The notes: a model not told the origin generated them from the letters alone. Shown: positions 27,770 to 36,894, counted from the first letter of the stretch. The stretch: DNA of 64,000 nt from Candidatus Electryonea clarkiae (GCA_030765455.1 JAVCCM010000103.1:79502-143501); one strand, 5' to 3'. A program made the numbers and translations.

Positions 27770-28216
27770 TTAATTTGTTGATTCAGTTTTGAACTGCCAG
27801 GGTGGTCCTTTGCTTAGATGACCATGATTATCCCTGACATCCACCATCCAATAATAAGTCGTACCTTCCTGCAATGTATCGGGTTCATAAGTTTCATTTA
27901 GAATATCGCCTGGAATGAGGGGAGGGAATGAATTGTTACCAAACTGGCTCCTGCTTCCAAAATAGATGTTATAGATTAATGTATCTCCATCTTGATCTGT
28001 ACTCTGCCAGGAGAGAGTCGGCTTGACGGATACATTCTCAGACTGATCAGCCGGGTATGGATCAGCAGGCTCAGTTGGTGCGTGAAAATTGTTCTCATTT
28101 GCAGGATTATCAGGATCCATTGGATTAAGATGCCTGGCATCTTCTGAGGGAAGATCTTCACATGCGAAAATCAGTGTCAGTAAAGAAATAACGATTGTTA
28201 GAGATAAAGCTTTCAT
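27770..28216 (-). CDS. Lipoprotein with one fibronectin type III-like domain
   Basis: 148 aa. The lipobox LTLIFAC places Cys19 as the lipid-anchored residue. Residues about 45-145 form one FN3-like unit (PADQSENVSVKPTLSW ... YNIYFGS ... GTTYYWMVDVRDNHGH ... WQFKTES). The same wording is found in the five units of the large lipoprotein at 30208-32553. Its start overlaps the stop of the upstream CsgG-like gene by 4 bp (ATGA), so the two are translationally coupled. Function is unknown, probably surface scaffolding or binding. Confidence 0.8.
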   Translation of the reverse strand: MKALSLTIVISLLTLIFACEDLPSEDARHLNPMDPDNPANENNFHAPTEPADPYPADQSENVSVKPTLSWQSTDQDGDTLIYNIYFGSRSQFGNNSFPPLIPGDILNETYEPDTLQEGTTYYWMVDVRDNHGHLSKGPPWQFKTESTN

Positions 28217-29238
28217 TTGTCGATTTCTCCGAAAGCGTTAAAATTCAATCCTAATGAAATTCCAATACTTTTATTATTATTAATGTTACTAATCGAGAAT
28301 GTTACTCTATCCCCGTTACCAACAGATGCAGAATCCGGTTGGTCCTTTCTTTTTTGCCTGCTGAAAATTACAGCATCGATAATATTCCAAAGATATATCG
28401 CTCCAACAGTAATTCCAGTATAAGTAATTGCATTTCTTGCAGATTCTGCGCTATCGTGCGCTGATAACCTGATTTTATATAATGCTTGAATTTCAACAGG
28501 ATCTATCGCGCGGTCGTAATCTCGCATAGATGTTTTGTATGCGTTGACTTTACCATTGTAATTTGAAACACTTATGAGCAGGTATGAAATCGCCATCGAT
28601 TCACCGATAACATAAACCATTCCGGTTTTTTTTCTTCCTACCGCGATTTGTCCCAAGCCGGGCCACATAAATGATTTTGGGAGTGGGTAGCGAGCTGTTT
28701 CTAATTCGCCCCCTCCAGCTTTCCATGCAGCATTATCAAGCCCTGAAATAAGGAGGGCTGCCTGCTTAATACCAACGGAAAAAACTTCATCTATGGTGCA
28801 AGCACTTTCAAAGGTCTTGGTTAACTCGATCACACCTGTTTCAACATCGATAAGATGGAGAATTATAGTATGTGTTTGTTTAACTCTTCCGACAGATCCG
28901 GTAATAACTTTATCCGTTTCCAGGATTCGTCCGGCTTCAATTGCGCATTGATCCGATGTGCACTCATCCAGTTTTATCCCCTTTTCTTCGAGGATTGCCT
29001 GCATTGCGCTTCGTTCGGCTACATAAAACATCCCTGTTTTGAGAAGTTCCACTCGCAACTGGTGTGACATAGTTCTTTGATATATTTTTGGAAGTCCGCC
29101 GGTTATTTCGAGATCAAAAAGAGCAATGTTTAGCAGTTCCATCGGCTGAGCATTTGCTGTGTAGCCTGAAAAGACACCTAAAAACACGCCAATCACCAAA
29201 ATGTACTGCTGGATAAGATTTGAAACTATTCGTTTCAT
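28213..29238 (-). CDS. CsgG-like secreted protein with DUF5683-type C-terminus
   Basis: 341 aa. The signal peptide ends near TANAQ. The N-terminal half is CsgG/TolB-N-like: NIALFDLEITGGLP, YQRTMSHQLRVELLKTGMF, then a conserved two-Cys motif CTSDQCAIEAGR and TDKVITGSVGRV. The C-terminal half has SFMWPGLGQIAVGRKKTGM and several hydrophobic helices, a DUF5683-like module. It is paralogous to the proteins at 29314-29760 and 32550-34295 but lacks the PEGA repeats of the latter. CsgG itself forms an outer-membrane secretion channel, but pore formation here is not established. Confidence 0.82.
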   Translation of the reverse strand: MKRIVSNLIQQYILVIGVFLGVFSGYTANAQPMELLNIALFDLEITGGLPKIYQRTMSHQLRVELLKTGMFYVAERSAMQAILEEKGIKLDECTSDQCAIEAGRILETDKVITGSVGRVKQTHTIILHLIDVETGVIELTKTFESACTIDEVFSVGIKQAALLISGLDNAAWKAGGGELETARYPLPKSFMWPGLGQIAVGRKKTGMVYVIGESMAISYLLISVSNYNGKVNAYKTSMRDYDRAIDPVEIQALYKIRLSAHDSAESARNAITYTGITVGAIYLWNIIDAVIFSRQKRKDQPDSASVGNGDRVTFSISNINNNKSIGISLGLNFNAFGEIDK

Positions 29239-29313
29239 GTTTCCTTTTATTGTAATCTGTATTGGATTAATCCATTTTCAGCAAAAATATAAACTTCTGT
29301 AGTTGTTAGTCTT

Positions 29314-29760
29314 TTATTCTCCAGTTCGATCAAAGCTCCTATTCACTGGTATCGTATAATTCGATGTCATCAATATAACAGAATGAGTTTCACCTACACG
29401 ACCAACGGAGCCCGCTACGATACGATCCACTCCAAGAAGCCTTCCCATCTGTACTGCACACTCATCAGACGTACATCCAGACAATTGGAAACCCTGTTCT
29501 ACAAGTATGTCTTCCATTGCGTTCCTCTCTATAACGAGGAACCTGCCGGTATTCAGGAGTTCAAGGCGAAGCCTGTCTGAAAGGGTTTTTTGATAAACCC
29601 CTGGAATACCACCTCCAATTTCAAGGTCCATGATTGCTGCTTGGAATTTCTCCGTTGTCTTGGAATCGTTCTGGGCAACTACTCTGTAAGGAGCAAACAA
29701 CAGGTAAAAAATAGAAATCACAAAAAAACAAAAACCCTGATTAATAAATATCTTTTTCAT
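29314..29760 (-). CDS. Truncated CsgG-like protein (deletion remnant)
   Basis: 148 aa. It has a signal sequence and then the same N-terminal domain as its two paralogues: AAIMDLEIGGGIPGVYQKTL, NTGRFLVIERNAMEDIL, CTSDECAVQMGR, GSVGRVGETHSVIL. Homology stops abruptly after HSVIL, and the last 18 residues (MTSNYTIPVN...) are unrelated. In the next frame the same DNA reads YIDDIELYDTSE then stop, matching the end of the FN3/LamG lipoprotein. The gene is therefore probably the 5' part of a lost CsgG-like gene joined by deletion to the 3' end of a lost lipoprotein gene. It may still be translated, but is likely non-functional. Confidence 0.72.
   Translation of the reverse strand: MKKIFINQGFCFFVISIFYLLFAPYRVVAQNDSKTTEKFQAAIMDLEIGGGIPGVYQKTLSDRLRLELLNTGRFLVIERNAMEDILVEQGFQLSGCTSDECAVQMGRLLGVDRIVAGSVGRVGETHSVILMTSNYTIPVNRSFDRTGE
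29339..29377 (-). pseudogene. 3' remnant of an FN3/LamG lipoprotein gene
   Basis: Read on the minus strand, this stretch encodes YIDDIELYDTSE and a stop. It parallels YVDDIKIIDLDE and stop at the end of the intact gene at 30208. It overlaps the truncated CsgG-like ORF in another frame. Confidence 0.55.
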
Positions 29761-30207
29761 CGTTCCCTCTCATGGTGAACGCTTCATGATGTTTCTCGCT
29801 TCTGGAGATTCGCTATTCCCCTTGTGTATCTGTGGAGCGGATTGAGTAGCAGGGAAAGAAAATTATATTACTATCAAAATGTAAAAGTACAAAGATTAGT
29901 ACAAACTTTCAACCGAACATACATCTTCATAAAAAAAAGTGATTCAATACGAGGTAACTCGAAAAATTTATTCAGATGACAAAATAATGGGTGGGGAAGG
30001 CGTCCCTGCCAATAGCTTTTGATGATAGAAAAGAAGGGTAAAGGATACCCGCACTTTTGCATCAATCGGTTTGATCTATGCTGCTATTAACTGATATCGT
30101 ACAACTTGATATCAGCTAATAGCAGGGAAATCTCATTTAAATTCCAATTTATACCTCAATCATCAACCTAATTATGGGTTGCAGATTAAAAGCATCAGGC
30201 AGTCAAC
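29761..30207. other. Intergenic region with a large hairpin (30081-30125)
   Basis: No gene is seen. A long hairpin lies at 30081-30125: ctgctattaactgatatc pairs with gatatcagctaatagcag with one unpaired or mismatched position. On the minus strand part of it reads DIKLYDIS then stop, faintly like the lipoprotein tail, so it might be another decayed copy or simply the terminator region of the upstream gene. Confidence 0.45.
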
Positions 30208-32553
30208 TTATTCATCCAAATCTATAATCTTTATATCATCCACATAGGCAGCAGGAAGACGGTTACTATTCCACAAGAAGAATTGAAGCATGGATGTTGT
30301 GGTTCCCAAAGGAAAGCCATTGAATCCTCGATCCTCAGCCACCATCTCTCCATTCACATAAAGATCAAATTCGGCATTGCCAATATCAAATTCAATAGCG
30401 ACCTCTACCCACTCGTTAGTGTTGTAAGTAGTCGCGTTTTGCCAGCCTTCATCATCGGCATATACTACGCTTCCGTTTGAAGTGAATTGGATTAAAAACA
30501 TTGTTCCGCCGTCATCCATCCAACTTGATTGGGAGAAATCACCTCTTTGTCCCATTAATACTTTATATTCAAATCTTCCAAATGAAATTGCATCATGTCG
30601 GCAATTTATATAACCATCGTCAGCGTCAGTCGGGTCATTAAAGTATAGGCTGTGTTCACCTGTCGCTGCCTCATCATCGCTTACTTCAATTGTGATACCG
30701 TTGGTGTAATTATCTTCCCACACCCCCCATTCCGGCAGCTCGCCTACGTTATCATCTTCAAAACTGGTCTCAAAAATGACGCCTTCAACAACTTCTTCAG
30801 TTGTGAATGTCCACAAGTGACCTTCGGTTTCGTTATCGTGATCATCAATGGCGATAATTTTCCAATAATAGGTCATCCCCGGTTCCATCTGCGGGCGAAA
30901 GACGTTCCCTCCGGCATTGGTATGGACGAAGGGCGGGTTTGTATCCGTACCAAAATAAATATCAGAGTCAATTGGATCATTTTCAGGATCACTATTTTGC
31001 CAACTTAAAACTTCGTCAACTGGGATATTTTCCGCTCCATCTGCGGGATTAGGATTGGAGGGTTCATCTGGCGGTTGGTTGCCTCCACTGCTGCTGGTAA
31101 CAAAAGTCCAGACCTGTCCTTCAGTTACATTATCATGATTATCCCCGGCAACAATTTTCCAGTAATACCTGGTGTCGGGATCTATTGTAACACCATTATC
31201 CGAGGGGTAGATCTGAGTATTTTGAAGACCTTGAGCTATTCTCGGTTGCTGCTGCTGATCAGTTCCGAAGAAAACAGTATAGGTAAGCCGGTCTTCTTCA
31301 GGGTCGCTGCACTCCCATGAGATAACAAGGTCAATAGGATTAATATCCTGAGCATTATTCGCCGGGGATGGATTGCCCGGCTCTTCCGGAGGCTGGTTGG
31401 CTTCCCCGACTGTTACAAATGACCACACCGGTCCCGGAGTAGTACCATCTGAAGTTTGAATTTGCTTCGCACCGGTCTTGATACCACCGGGATAAACCTG
31501 CATGATACTACCCTGATCATCTTTTGCGATAACCCGCCAGTAGATGCGTGTCGCTGCAGGTAATTCGTTTTCTTGCGTTACCTGGAAGGAAGCACTCGTT
31601 TGATCCTGGCTAACCATATTTACCGGTGGATCATTCGGACCGAGGAAGATGGTAAATGTCATTGGATCACCTTCCTGATCATGAGCGTTCCAGAGTAAGT
31701 TGGGAGTTCTTGAAACATTTTGAGCGCCATCTGACGGTTCAGGACCAGAAGGTGGATCTGGAGGCTGATTTCCCTCCTCAGCCGTTGTAAATGACCATAT
31801 TGAACCCTCGGTTGAGCGATCATTCTCATCCCTGGCAATAATCTGCCAGTAATAAGTGGTATTAAAATTTAGCTGACCTGTCTCGTAAGATGTTTCAGAT
31901 TGATCAGACACAACTTCACCAGGATTTTCTTCAGTGCCAAAAGAAATACTGTATGTCATTTGCAGTTCATCAGGATGCGTGCAGGTCCAGGAAAGGGTCA
32001 GTGCCGTTGGTGTGTTCTCAGCATTGTCTTCCGGGTATGGGTTGCCAGACGCAGCAGGCGGTTGTTGTCCGGCTTCAGCAGTGGTGAAACTCCAGACGTC
32101 TCCTACAGTAGCGCCATCGTGATTATCCTTTGCCAAAATTTTCCAGTAATAGGTCGTACTTGTTTCAAGACCTTCCGGAGTATATGATTTGGTTAATCGC
32201 CCTATACTTACCAGCTCAGGATTATCCGCTTCTTCCCCGAAATAGACATTGTAGGAGAGAGTATCGTTTGTATCCTGATCATAACACTGCCATGAGAGCG
32301 ATGTTGTGGTTGCAATATCCACAGATGTATCAGCAGGGTTTGGGTAAAATGGTGCTTCCGGAGGATGGTTTTCCGTTCCGGTTGTATCGTCGGGATCTTC
32401 ATAATCCGGATTACCAGGATCATCGGGGTTATCATGTGTACTGTCAACCACGCCTGGATCAGTACCGGTGACAGGATCAAGTGTTTGACAGGATAACACA
32501 AAAATTAACAGGAAGGCAAATAAAACTGCCGGAATAAGATTAAGTTTTTTCAT
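30208..32553 (-). CDS. Large lipoprotein with five FN3-like domains and a C-terminal LamG-like domain
   Basis: 781 aa. The lipobox FVLSC gives lipid attachment at about Cys22, followed by a D/P/G-rich linker. Five FN3-like units of about 95-125 residues follow to residue about 560. Each contains a 'PxPADGAxN...LSW...YxxYFGT...TTYYWKIxAxDxHD...WxFTT' pattern. The last 200 residues form a LamG/concanavalin-like jelly-roll (IFETSFEDDNVGELPEW, HSLYFNDP, EWVEVAIEFDIGNAEFDLYV, YVDDIKIIDLDE) suited to carbohydrate or protein binding. Its start overlaps the upstream CsgG/PEGA gene by 4 bp, showing coupling. Probably surface-exposed, ligand unknown. Confidence 0.85.
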   Translation of the reverse strand: MKKLNLIPAVLFAFLLIFVLSCQTLDPVTGTDPGVVDSTHDNPDDPGNPDYEDPDDTTGTENHPPEAPFYPNPADTSVDIATTTSLSWQCYDQDTNDTLSYNVYFGEEADNPELVSIGRLTKSYTPEGLETSTTYYWKILAKDNHDGATVGDVWSFTTAEAGQQPPAASGNPYPEDNAENTPTALTLSWTCTHPDELQMTYSISFGTEENPGEVVSDQSETSYETGQLNFNTTYYWQIIARDENDRSTEGSIWSFTTAEEGNQPPDPPSGPEPSDGAQNVSRTPNLLWNAHDQEGDPMTFTIFLGPNDPPVNMVSQDQTSASFQVTQENELPAATRIYWRVIAKDDQGSIMQVYPGGIKTGAKQIQTSDGTTPGPVWSFVTVGEANQPPEEPGNPSPANNAQDINPIDLVISWECSDPEEDRLTYTVFFGTDQQQQPRIAQGLQNTQIYPSDNGVTIDPDTRYYWKIVAGDNHDNVTEGQVWTFVTSSSGGNQPPDEPSNPNPADGAENIPVDEVLSWQNSDPENDPIDSDIYFGTDTNPPFVHTNAGGNVFRPQMEPGMTYYWKIIAIDDHDNETEGHLWTFTTEEVVEGVIFETSFEDDNVGELPEWGVWEDNYTNGITIEVSDDEAATGEHSLYFNDPTDADDGYINCRHDAISFGRFEYKVLMGQRGDFSQSSWMDDGGTMFLIQFTSNGSVVYADDEGWQNATTYNTNEWVEVAIEFDIGNAEFDLYVNGEMVAEDRGFNGFPLGTTTSMLQFFLWNSNRLPAAYVDDIKIIDLDE

Positions 32554-34295
32554 CGTACTTTCCTCCCGGTTGAGCCGAACGTTATACCTAATGAAATTCC
32601 AACCGAAGGTCGTCCCCGTGAATCACCAAGCATGGCAAGCTTGATGTCTTTAATCCCACTGTCGCCATGATCTGCTGCATCCTCTTTCTCGCCCTCGAAA
32701 ATAATAGCGTCAAGAATATTCAAGAGATAAATTCCCCCGGCTATCCCTCCGGCGATGAAAATCATCGATTCTGTCGATTCAGCGTCTTCGTGAGAAGAGG
32801 TTATCAGTTCATTTGCAGCAATTTGCTCTTCAGATGCTACCCGTTTCGCATCAAATAATGCGGCAAAATCATCACCTGTCCCAGCGTTGTCATAATTAGA
32901 TTTTGCAAGTTCATATGCTGCTGATTTAGCGTCATAATCTAACAGGGCATCATCGTAATCGCTGACAGCCCCATTGAAATTCAAGATCGAAAACACCAGG
33001 AAACCAACGGCTCCTGTTTCTCCTACAACATATAGCAAACCTGGAGTTTTTCTGCCAATACCGATCTGTCCCAATCCGGGCCAGAGCAAAGATTTGGGTA
33101 ATGCGCTTGGAGCGCTTGCAACTACCTGGATCAGCTCCAAATCATAATCCACCATGAACGTCTCTTCAGCTTTTATCTCAATGTCTTTATCTACACTGCC
33201 GGCATATTTTTTCCGGTTGATATTTACGATATGCCATCCAACGTCAACCAGCTTATCAAGCAATGGCGCCGTGCCAAGTTTTTCGCCGTCAAAGGTGACA
33301 ACTGTACCTTTTGGCAGACGGGCAAAACTAAGTGTCCCCTGTTGCTTATTGAGGATACCTTTAATAGTGACTTTCTGCTCCGGTTTGAGCAGGATTGTTT
33401 GCTTGAAAGTAGTAAATCCCGGTTTCGTAATTTCGATCGAGTATGTTCCGGGGGTTAGTTTCTGAAGTGTAGCAGGGAATGATGTGTCTCGCTTCTTTCC
33501 ATTAATAATAAGAGAAACCGTTTCAATATTTGAAGTGACATAAATTTCACCGGCTTTTTCAAGTGTGACTTCCACACGATTGATCTGACCGGGAAGAATG
33601 TTCACAATTGTTGAAGCGACCAGATCACCTAATTCCAACCGCAAAAAATGCTCACCTTTAGCTATCTTTTCAATGGCAAATGGTGTTGTCCCCTTGATCT
33701 TCTCTTCGTCCAAAAAAACCGTAGCGCCGAATGGTGAGGATTTTACCAGCAGGTCGCCTTCACCGGAAACGGAAGTTTTTGTTTTGCTGCCTTCCAGTCC
33801 AGCCAATAGACGCGCTGTTTCTCCGATACGTGTAGAAAGAACCTCATCAATCGGGCAGGAACAATCAACACCTTTAGAGTTTACTATGGCACCGGTCTCA
33901 ACATTTATATGACGCAGGATAATAGAATGTGTGTTTCCCACTTTCCCGATAGACCCGGCAATAATGCCCTCTACTCCAAGTAAACGACCTACTTCCACTG
34001 CGCATTCATCGGATGTACATCCCGACATCTGCAATCCCTGCTCAGAGAGAATCTCTTCCATAGCATTACGTTCTATCACAATGAAACGCCCAGTATTTAA
34101 TAATTCGAGTCGCAAACGGTCAGACAGGGTTTTCTGGTAAATCTCAGGGATTCCGCCTGAAATCTCCAGATCAAGAACAGCTACATTGATTTTCTTTTGA
34201 ACTTTTTCCTCCTGGGCGTTGACTGCTCCACAAGAAATAAGTATAACAATAATTAAAAAAGGGATAACACTATAAACCGAACGAAAACAACTCAT
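32550..34295 (-). CDS. CsgG-like protein with PEGA domains and DUF5683-type C-terminus
   Basis: 581 aa. A signal peptide is followed by a CsgG-like domain (NVAVLDLEISGGIPEIYQKT, CTSDECAVEVGR, IIAGSIGKVGNTHS). Residues about 175-390 hold tandem PEGA-type modules (SSPFGATVFLDEEKIKGTTP; LRLELGDLVAS; PGTYSIEITKPGF). The C-terminal module has SLLWPGLGQIGIGRKTPGL and hydrophobic helices. PEGA modules commonly act outside the cytoplasm in wall or surface binding. It is the first gene of the minus-strand envelope locus, with an AAGGAGAAGCG ribosome binding site before the ATG at 34295. Confidence 0.86.
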   Translation of the reverse strand: MSCFRSVYSVIPFLIIVILISCGAVNAQEEKVQKKINVAVLDLEISGGIPEIYQKTLSDRLRLELLNTGRFIVIERNAMEEILSEQGLQMSGCTSDECAVEVGRLLGVEGIIAGSIGKVGNTHSIILRHINVETGAIVNSKGVDCSCPIDEVLSTRIGETARLLAGLEGSKTKTSVSGEGDLLVKSSPFGATVFLDEEKIKGTTPFAIEKIAKGEHFLRLELGDLVASTIVNILPGQINRVEVTLEKAGEIYVTSNIETVSLIINGKKRDTSFPATLQKLTPGTYSIEITKPGFTTFKQTILLKPEQKVTIKGILNKQQGTLSFARLPKGTVVTFDGEKLGTAPLLDKLVDVGWHIVNINRKKYAGSVDKDIEIKAEETFMVDYDLELIQVVASAPSALPKSLLWPGLGQIGIGRKTPGLLYVVGETGAVGFLVFSILNFNGAVSDYDDALLDYDAKSAAYELAKSNYDNAGTGDDFAALFDAKRVASEEQIAANELITSSHEDAESTESMIFIAGGIAGGIYLLNILDAIIFEGEKEDAADHGDSGIKDIKLAMLGDSRGRPSVGISLGITFGSTGRKVR

Positions 34296-34667
34296 CGCTT
34301 CTCCTTAAAAACTTCCACTCAAAAATTCGGATTAGTAGGAAGGATTTTACGCCAGTTAACTGTAAGTAATTAGACAAAGAAGATCATGACACTGTCAGTT
34401 CCTATTTGCCGCAAATCTTGTATTTGTCAAAAATTACTATAGTATTTTACAATCATCCTGTAAGTTTCTTTACTTCCGGATATTTTCATACAAAGCAGCA
34501 GAAGTACTCAAGAGACAATCTTGTTAATCTTGTCTGTCCCCGCGAGGTTTGATGCTGGCTCGGAAGTTTGCGAAAGTAAGAACAATATCAGCCGCTTTCA
34601 ACTCAAATTGAGGTGCGCCTCCTGAAGTCAACTCACTGATTGGAGAATTATTAAGGAATGATCCGAA
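34296..34667. other. Intergenic region without visible features
   Basis: 372 bp. It should contain the promoter of the CsgG/PEGA locus, but no convincing -35/-10 pair was assigned. No repeat or RNA seen. Confidence 0.5.
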
Positions 34668-35351
34668 CTAAATTTTTCTGATTCTGTTTATTACTATCAT
34701 AAAAACCCCGGCACTAAACCCTCCAATGTGTGCCCAGAAAGCAATACCCCCTGCTTGCCCAGATGCCAGGCTCCCAACTCCGCTGAATAACTGAATTGCA
34801 AACCAGATTCCAATGAATACCCATGCTGATATCAGGAAGGTCTTAATAAAGATGAAAAAGAACCAGAAAAGCATTACGATCCTGGCTTTTGGGTACATTA
34901 ATACGTAGGCAGCCATCACCCCGGCAACTGCTCCGCTTGCTCCGATTGCAGGGATAGTTGAAGCAGGGTGCATGAACAGATGTGTTATTCCTGCTGCAAG
35001 CCCGGCTGATATATAGAATATAAGGAATGTGAGATGACCGAGTCGATCTTCAACATTATCTCCAAACAGCCATAGTATCCACATGTTTCCAATTGCGTGC
35101 GCCCATCCAGCATGGACGAACATGCAGGTAAACAACGTGGTGAAACTATGTAAAAGTGACCCGGTTGGGAATTCCTCGGCTAATCCGGTAGCTCGTGCCG
35201 GGATAAAGCCGAAATCCATAAAAAAAGCTGAAAGTTGTTTGCTCGGCAAGGTGATTTCTGCAATAAATATTACTGCGTTAGCAGCTATAATTATGAGCGT
35301 AACGATCGGGAAGGTTTTTGAAGGATTAATGTCGCGTATTGGGATAATCAT
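34668..35351 (-). CDS. Rhomboid family intramembrane serine protease
   Basis: 227 aa with about six membrane helices. The catalytic dyad is the Ser in IGASGAVAGVMAAY and the His in AHIGGFSAGVF. The loop motif HAGWAHAIGNMWILWLFGDNVE is also characteristic. The N-terminal MIIPIRDINPSKTFP is typical of bacterial rhomboids. It cleaves transmembrane segments, possibly releasing surface proteins, but the substrate is unknown. It is transcribed alone and divergently from the ECF sigma operon. Confidence 0.92.
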   Translation of the reverse strand: MIIPIRDINPSKTFPIVTLIIIAANAVIFIAEITLPSKQLSAFFMDFGFIPARATGLAEEFPTGSLLHSFTTLFTCMFVHAGWAHAIGNMWILWLFGDNVEDRLGHLTFLIFYISAGLAAGITHLFMHPASTIPAIGASGAVAGVMAAYVLMYPKARIVMLFWFFFIFIKTFLISAWVFIGIWFAIQLFSGVGSLASGQAGGIAFWAHIGGFSAGVFMIVINRIRKI

Positions 35352-35733
35352 AACTTGTCTCGGATTATCTTATTTGTGTGTCAGCAAAATAGTGCTTTTT
35401 GTGCATTATTCCAACCGTATATCATTACTGTAAATATAATTCAATTCAAGAGCAAGAATGACAGAAGAAGGGAGGGGATTCTGCTGTTGCATCCAACATC
35501 GAACTACGTTGGAACTACATCGATAACCTGATTATTTCCTGGGTTGTCTCCCCAAAAGTGGATTTGAGATAAAAGTTGCATGAATCAAAATCTCGTTTCT
35601 TGCATCATACCATTGTGAGCGCACGAGAATTGAAATAAGTCAAGGTTTTATTAGCCGTCATAAGGGCGCTCTTCTGTAAGGATGATCATTCGATTGAGTA
35701 GATTTTATAAGTCTGTTAGCATAACTTGGCTGA
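35352..35733. other. Divergent promoter region
   Basis: 382 bp between rhomboid (-) and ECF sigma (+) starts. It must contain both promoters, but no consensus box is convincing. No repeat, RNA or ORF stands out. Confidence 0.45.
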
Positions 35734-36387
35734 ATGAAAGATATAAACCGAAGTAATTTAGACTCTAAGAAAATTGATGATCAGAAGAAACGAGCCGCTG
35801 AAAAAAAGCTGATCGCAAAAGCAGTTGAGGGTGACACAAAAGCAGGCACCGAGATTGTCCTACAGCATCAAGGCAATGTATATAACCTCGCTTTGAGAAT
35901 GACAGGCAATGAACATGAAGCGGAGAGTGTTCTTCAGGAAACGTTTCTAAAGGTATTCGAGAAACTACCGGAATTCCGAGGGGAAAGTAGCCTTGGCACC
36001 TGGATCCATCGTATCGCAACGAATATTGTCTTGATGCAACTCAGAAAACGGAAGGGAAAATATTTCGTTCCGATTGAAGATGAGAACCGGGCTGATGAGG
36101 ATAATGGAGGCGATATAGCTTATGTCGCAAGATCGTTTGATCGCGATCCACTGGAGTTGACTTTAAACGAAGAATTGAAAAAGAGTCTGGAAAAAGCAAT
36201 CATTGAATTACCACCAAACTTACGTACAGCGTTTGTTTTAAAGGATATGGAAGATCATTCAATGGCTGAAATTGCTGAACAGACCGGCAAATCAATATCT
36301 GCAATCAAGGCTGATTTACACAGGGCACGTGTGAAATTGAGAAAAAAACTGGCTGAGTTTATTGATAAGGGGGCATCAAATGGATAA
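35734..36387 (+). CDS. ECF-type RNA polymerase sigma factor
   Basis: 217 aa sigma-70 family, extracytoplasmic-function group. Region 2 spans about residues 40-110 (NVYNLALRMTGNEHEAESVL, ETFLKVFEKLPEFRGESSLG, TWIHRIATNIVLMQLRKRKG) and region 4 about 150-210 (IIELPPNLRTAFVLKDMEDH, SMAEIAEQTGKSISAIKADL). It lacks region 3. A charged N-terminal extension of about 25 residues precedes region 2. Its stop overlaps the start of a zinc-finger anti-sigma gene by 8 bp, the usual coupled pair. Confidence 0.93.
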   Translation: MKDINRSNLDSKKIDDQKKRAAEKKLIAKAVEGDTKAGTEIVLQHQGNVYNLALRMTGNEHEAESVLQETFLKVFEKLPEFRGESSLGTWIHRIATNIVLMQLRKRKGKYFVPIEDENRADEDNGGDIAYVARSFDRDPLELTLNEELKKSLEKAIIELPPNLRTAFVLKDMEDHSMAEIAEQTGKSISAIKADLHRARVKLRKKLAEFIDKGASNG

Positions 36388-36664
36388 AAAAAGCCCATGC
36401 AAAGCTACTTTAGAACAACTCTGTGATGTGCTCGAATATGAATTAGGTCACGAAGCAGGAAGTAAGGCTTGCAAAGAAATTCTTGAGCATGTCAAGAATT
36501 GTCCGGAATGTTGTGCCGAAGTGGATACCTTGCGGAAGACAGTACGAATTTTTAAGCAAATCCCGGAGCGTGAGGTGCCCCAGGATGTTCAATGGCGACT
36601 TTTAACTGAATTGAATTTGAACCTCCCTGCATCCGGGAAAATTGATAATAAGGTAGAAGTTTGA
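36380..36664 (+). CDS. Anti-sigma factor, soluble zinc-binding (ZAS-like) type
   Basis: 94 aa. The motif HVKNCPECC gives His-x3-Cys-x2-Cys, the zinc-binding anti-sigma signature, with extra cysteines upstream (SPCKATLEQLC, SKACKE). No membrane helix is present, so it is cytosolic and could sense redox state through zinc loss as RsrA/ChrR-type proteins do. ATG 36380 is chosen because AAGGGGG lies six bases before it. The upstream TTG 36362 is unsupported. It overlaps the sigma gene and is followed by a 1-base ATGA-type junction with the next gene. Confidence 0.87.
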   Translation: MDKKSPCKATLEQLCDVLEYELGHEAGSKACKEILEHVKNCPECCAEVDTLRKTVRIFKQIPEREVPQDVQWRLLTELNLNLPASGKIDNKVEV

Positions 36665-36894
36665 TGTTGAGGAAACGGAAACTACTCATTCTTCTCGCAG
36701 TTCTCGGCGGTATTGCGGGATGGTTGTTCTGGCGATATGTTGGCTGTTTGAACGGATCATGCATGATTTGGTCAAATCCATGGATCGCAACCGCTTATGG
36801 TATATTAATTGGATACCTGGTAGGAGGGCTTTTCCCTCGAAAAGACTCCGAAAGAGATGAAACCGATACTGATGCCACAATTAAAGAGATGTGA
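36664..36894 (+). CDS. Small membrane protein, DUF6132-like
   Basis: 76 aa with two membrane helices (LLILLAVLGGIAGWLFWRYV and ATAYGILIGYLVGGLF) flanking a loop with two cysteines (GCLNGSCMIWSNPW). The Cys-containing loop followed by SNPW is typical of the DUF6132 family, often found near thioredoxin-like or sulfur-redox genes. The start overlaps the anti-sigma stop (TGATG), and a TlpA-like gene follows. A link to envelope thiol redox is inferred. Confidence 0.75.
   Translation: MLRKRKLLILLAVLGGIAGWLFWRYVGCLNGSCMIWSNPWIATAYGILIGYLVGGLFPRKDSERDETDTDATIKEM

Noticed and set aside
30081..30125. Decayed third copy of the FN3/LamG lipoprotein tail (DIKLYDIS, stop)
   Set aside because: The similarity is only eight residues and falls within a palindrome, so chance is likely; kept only as a note.
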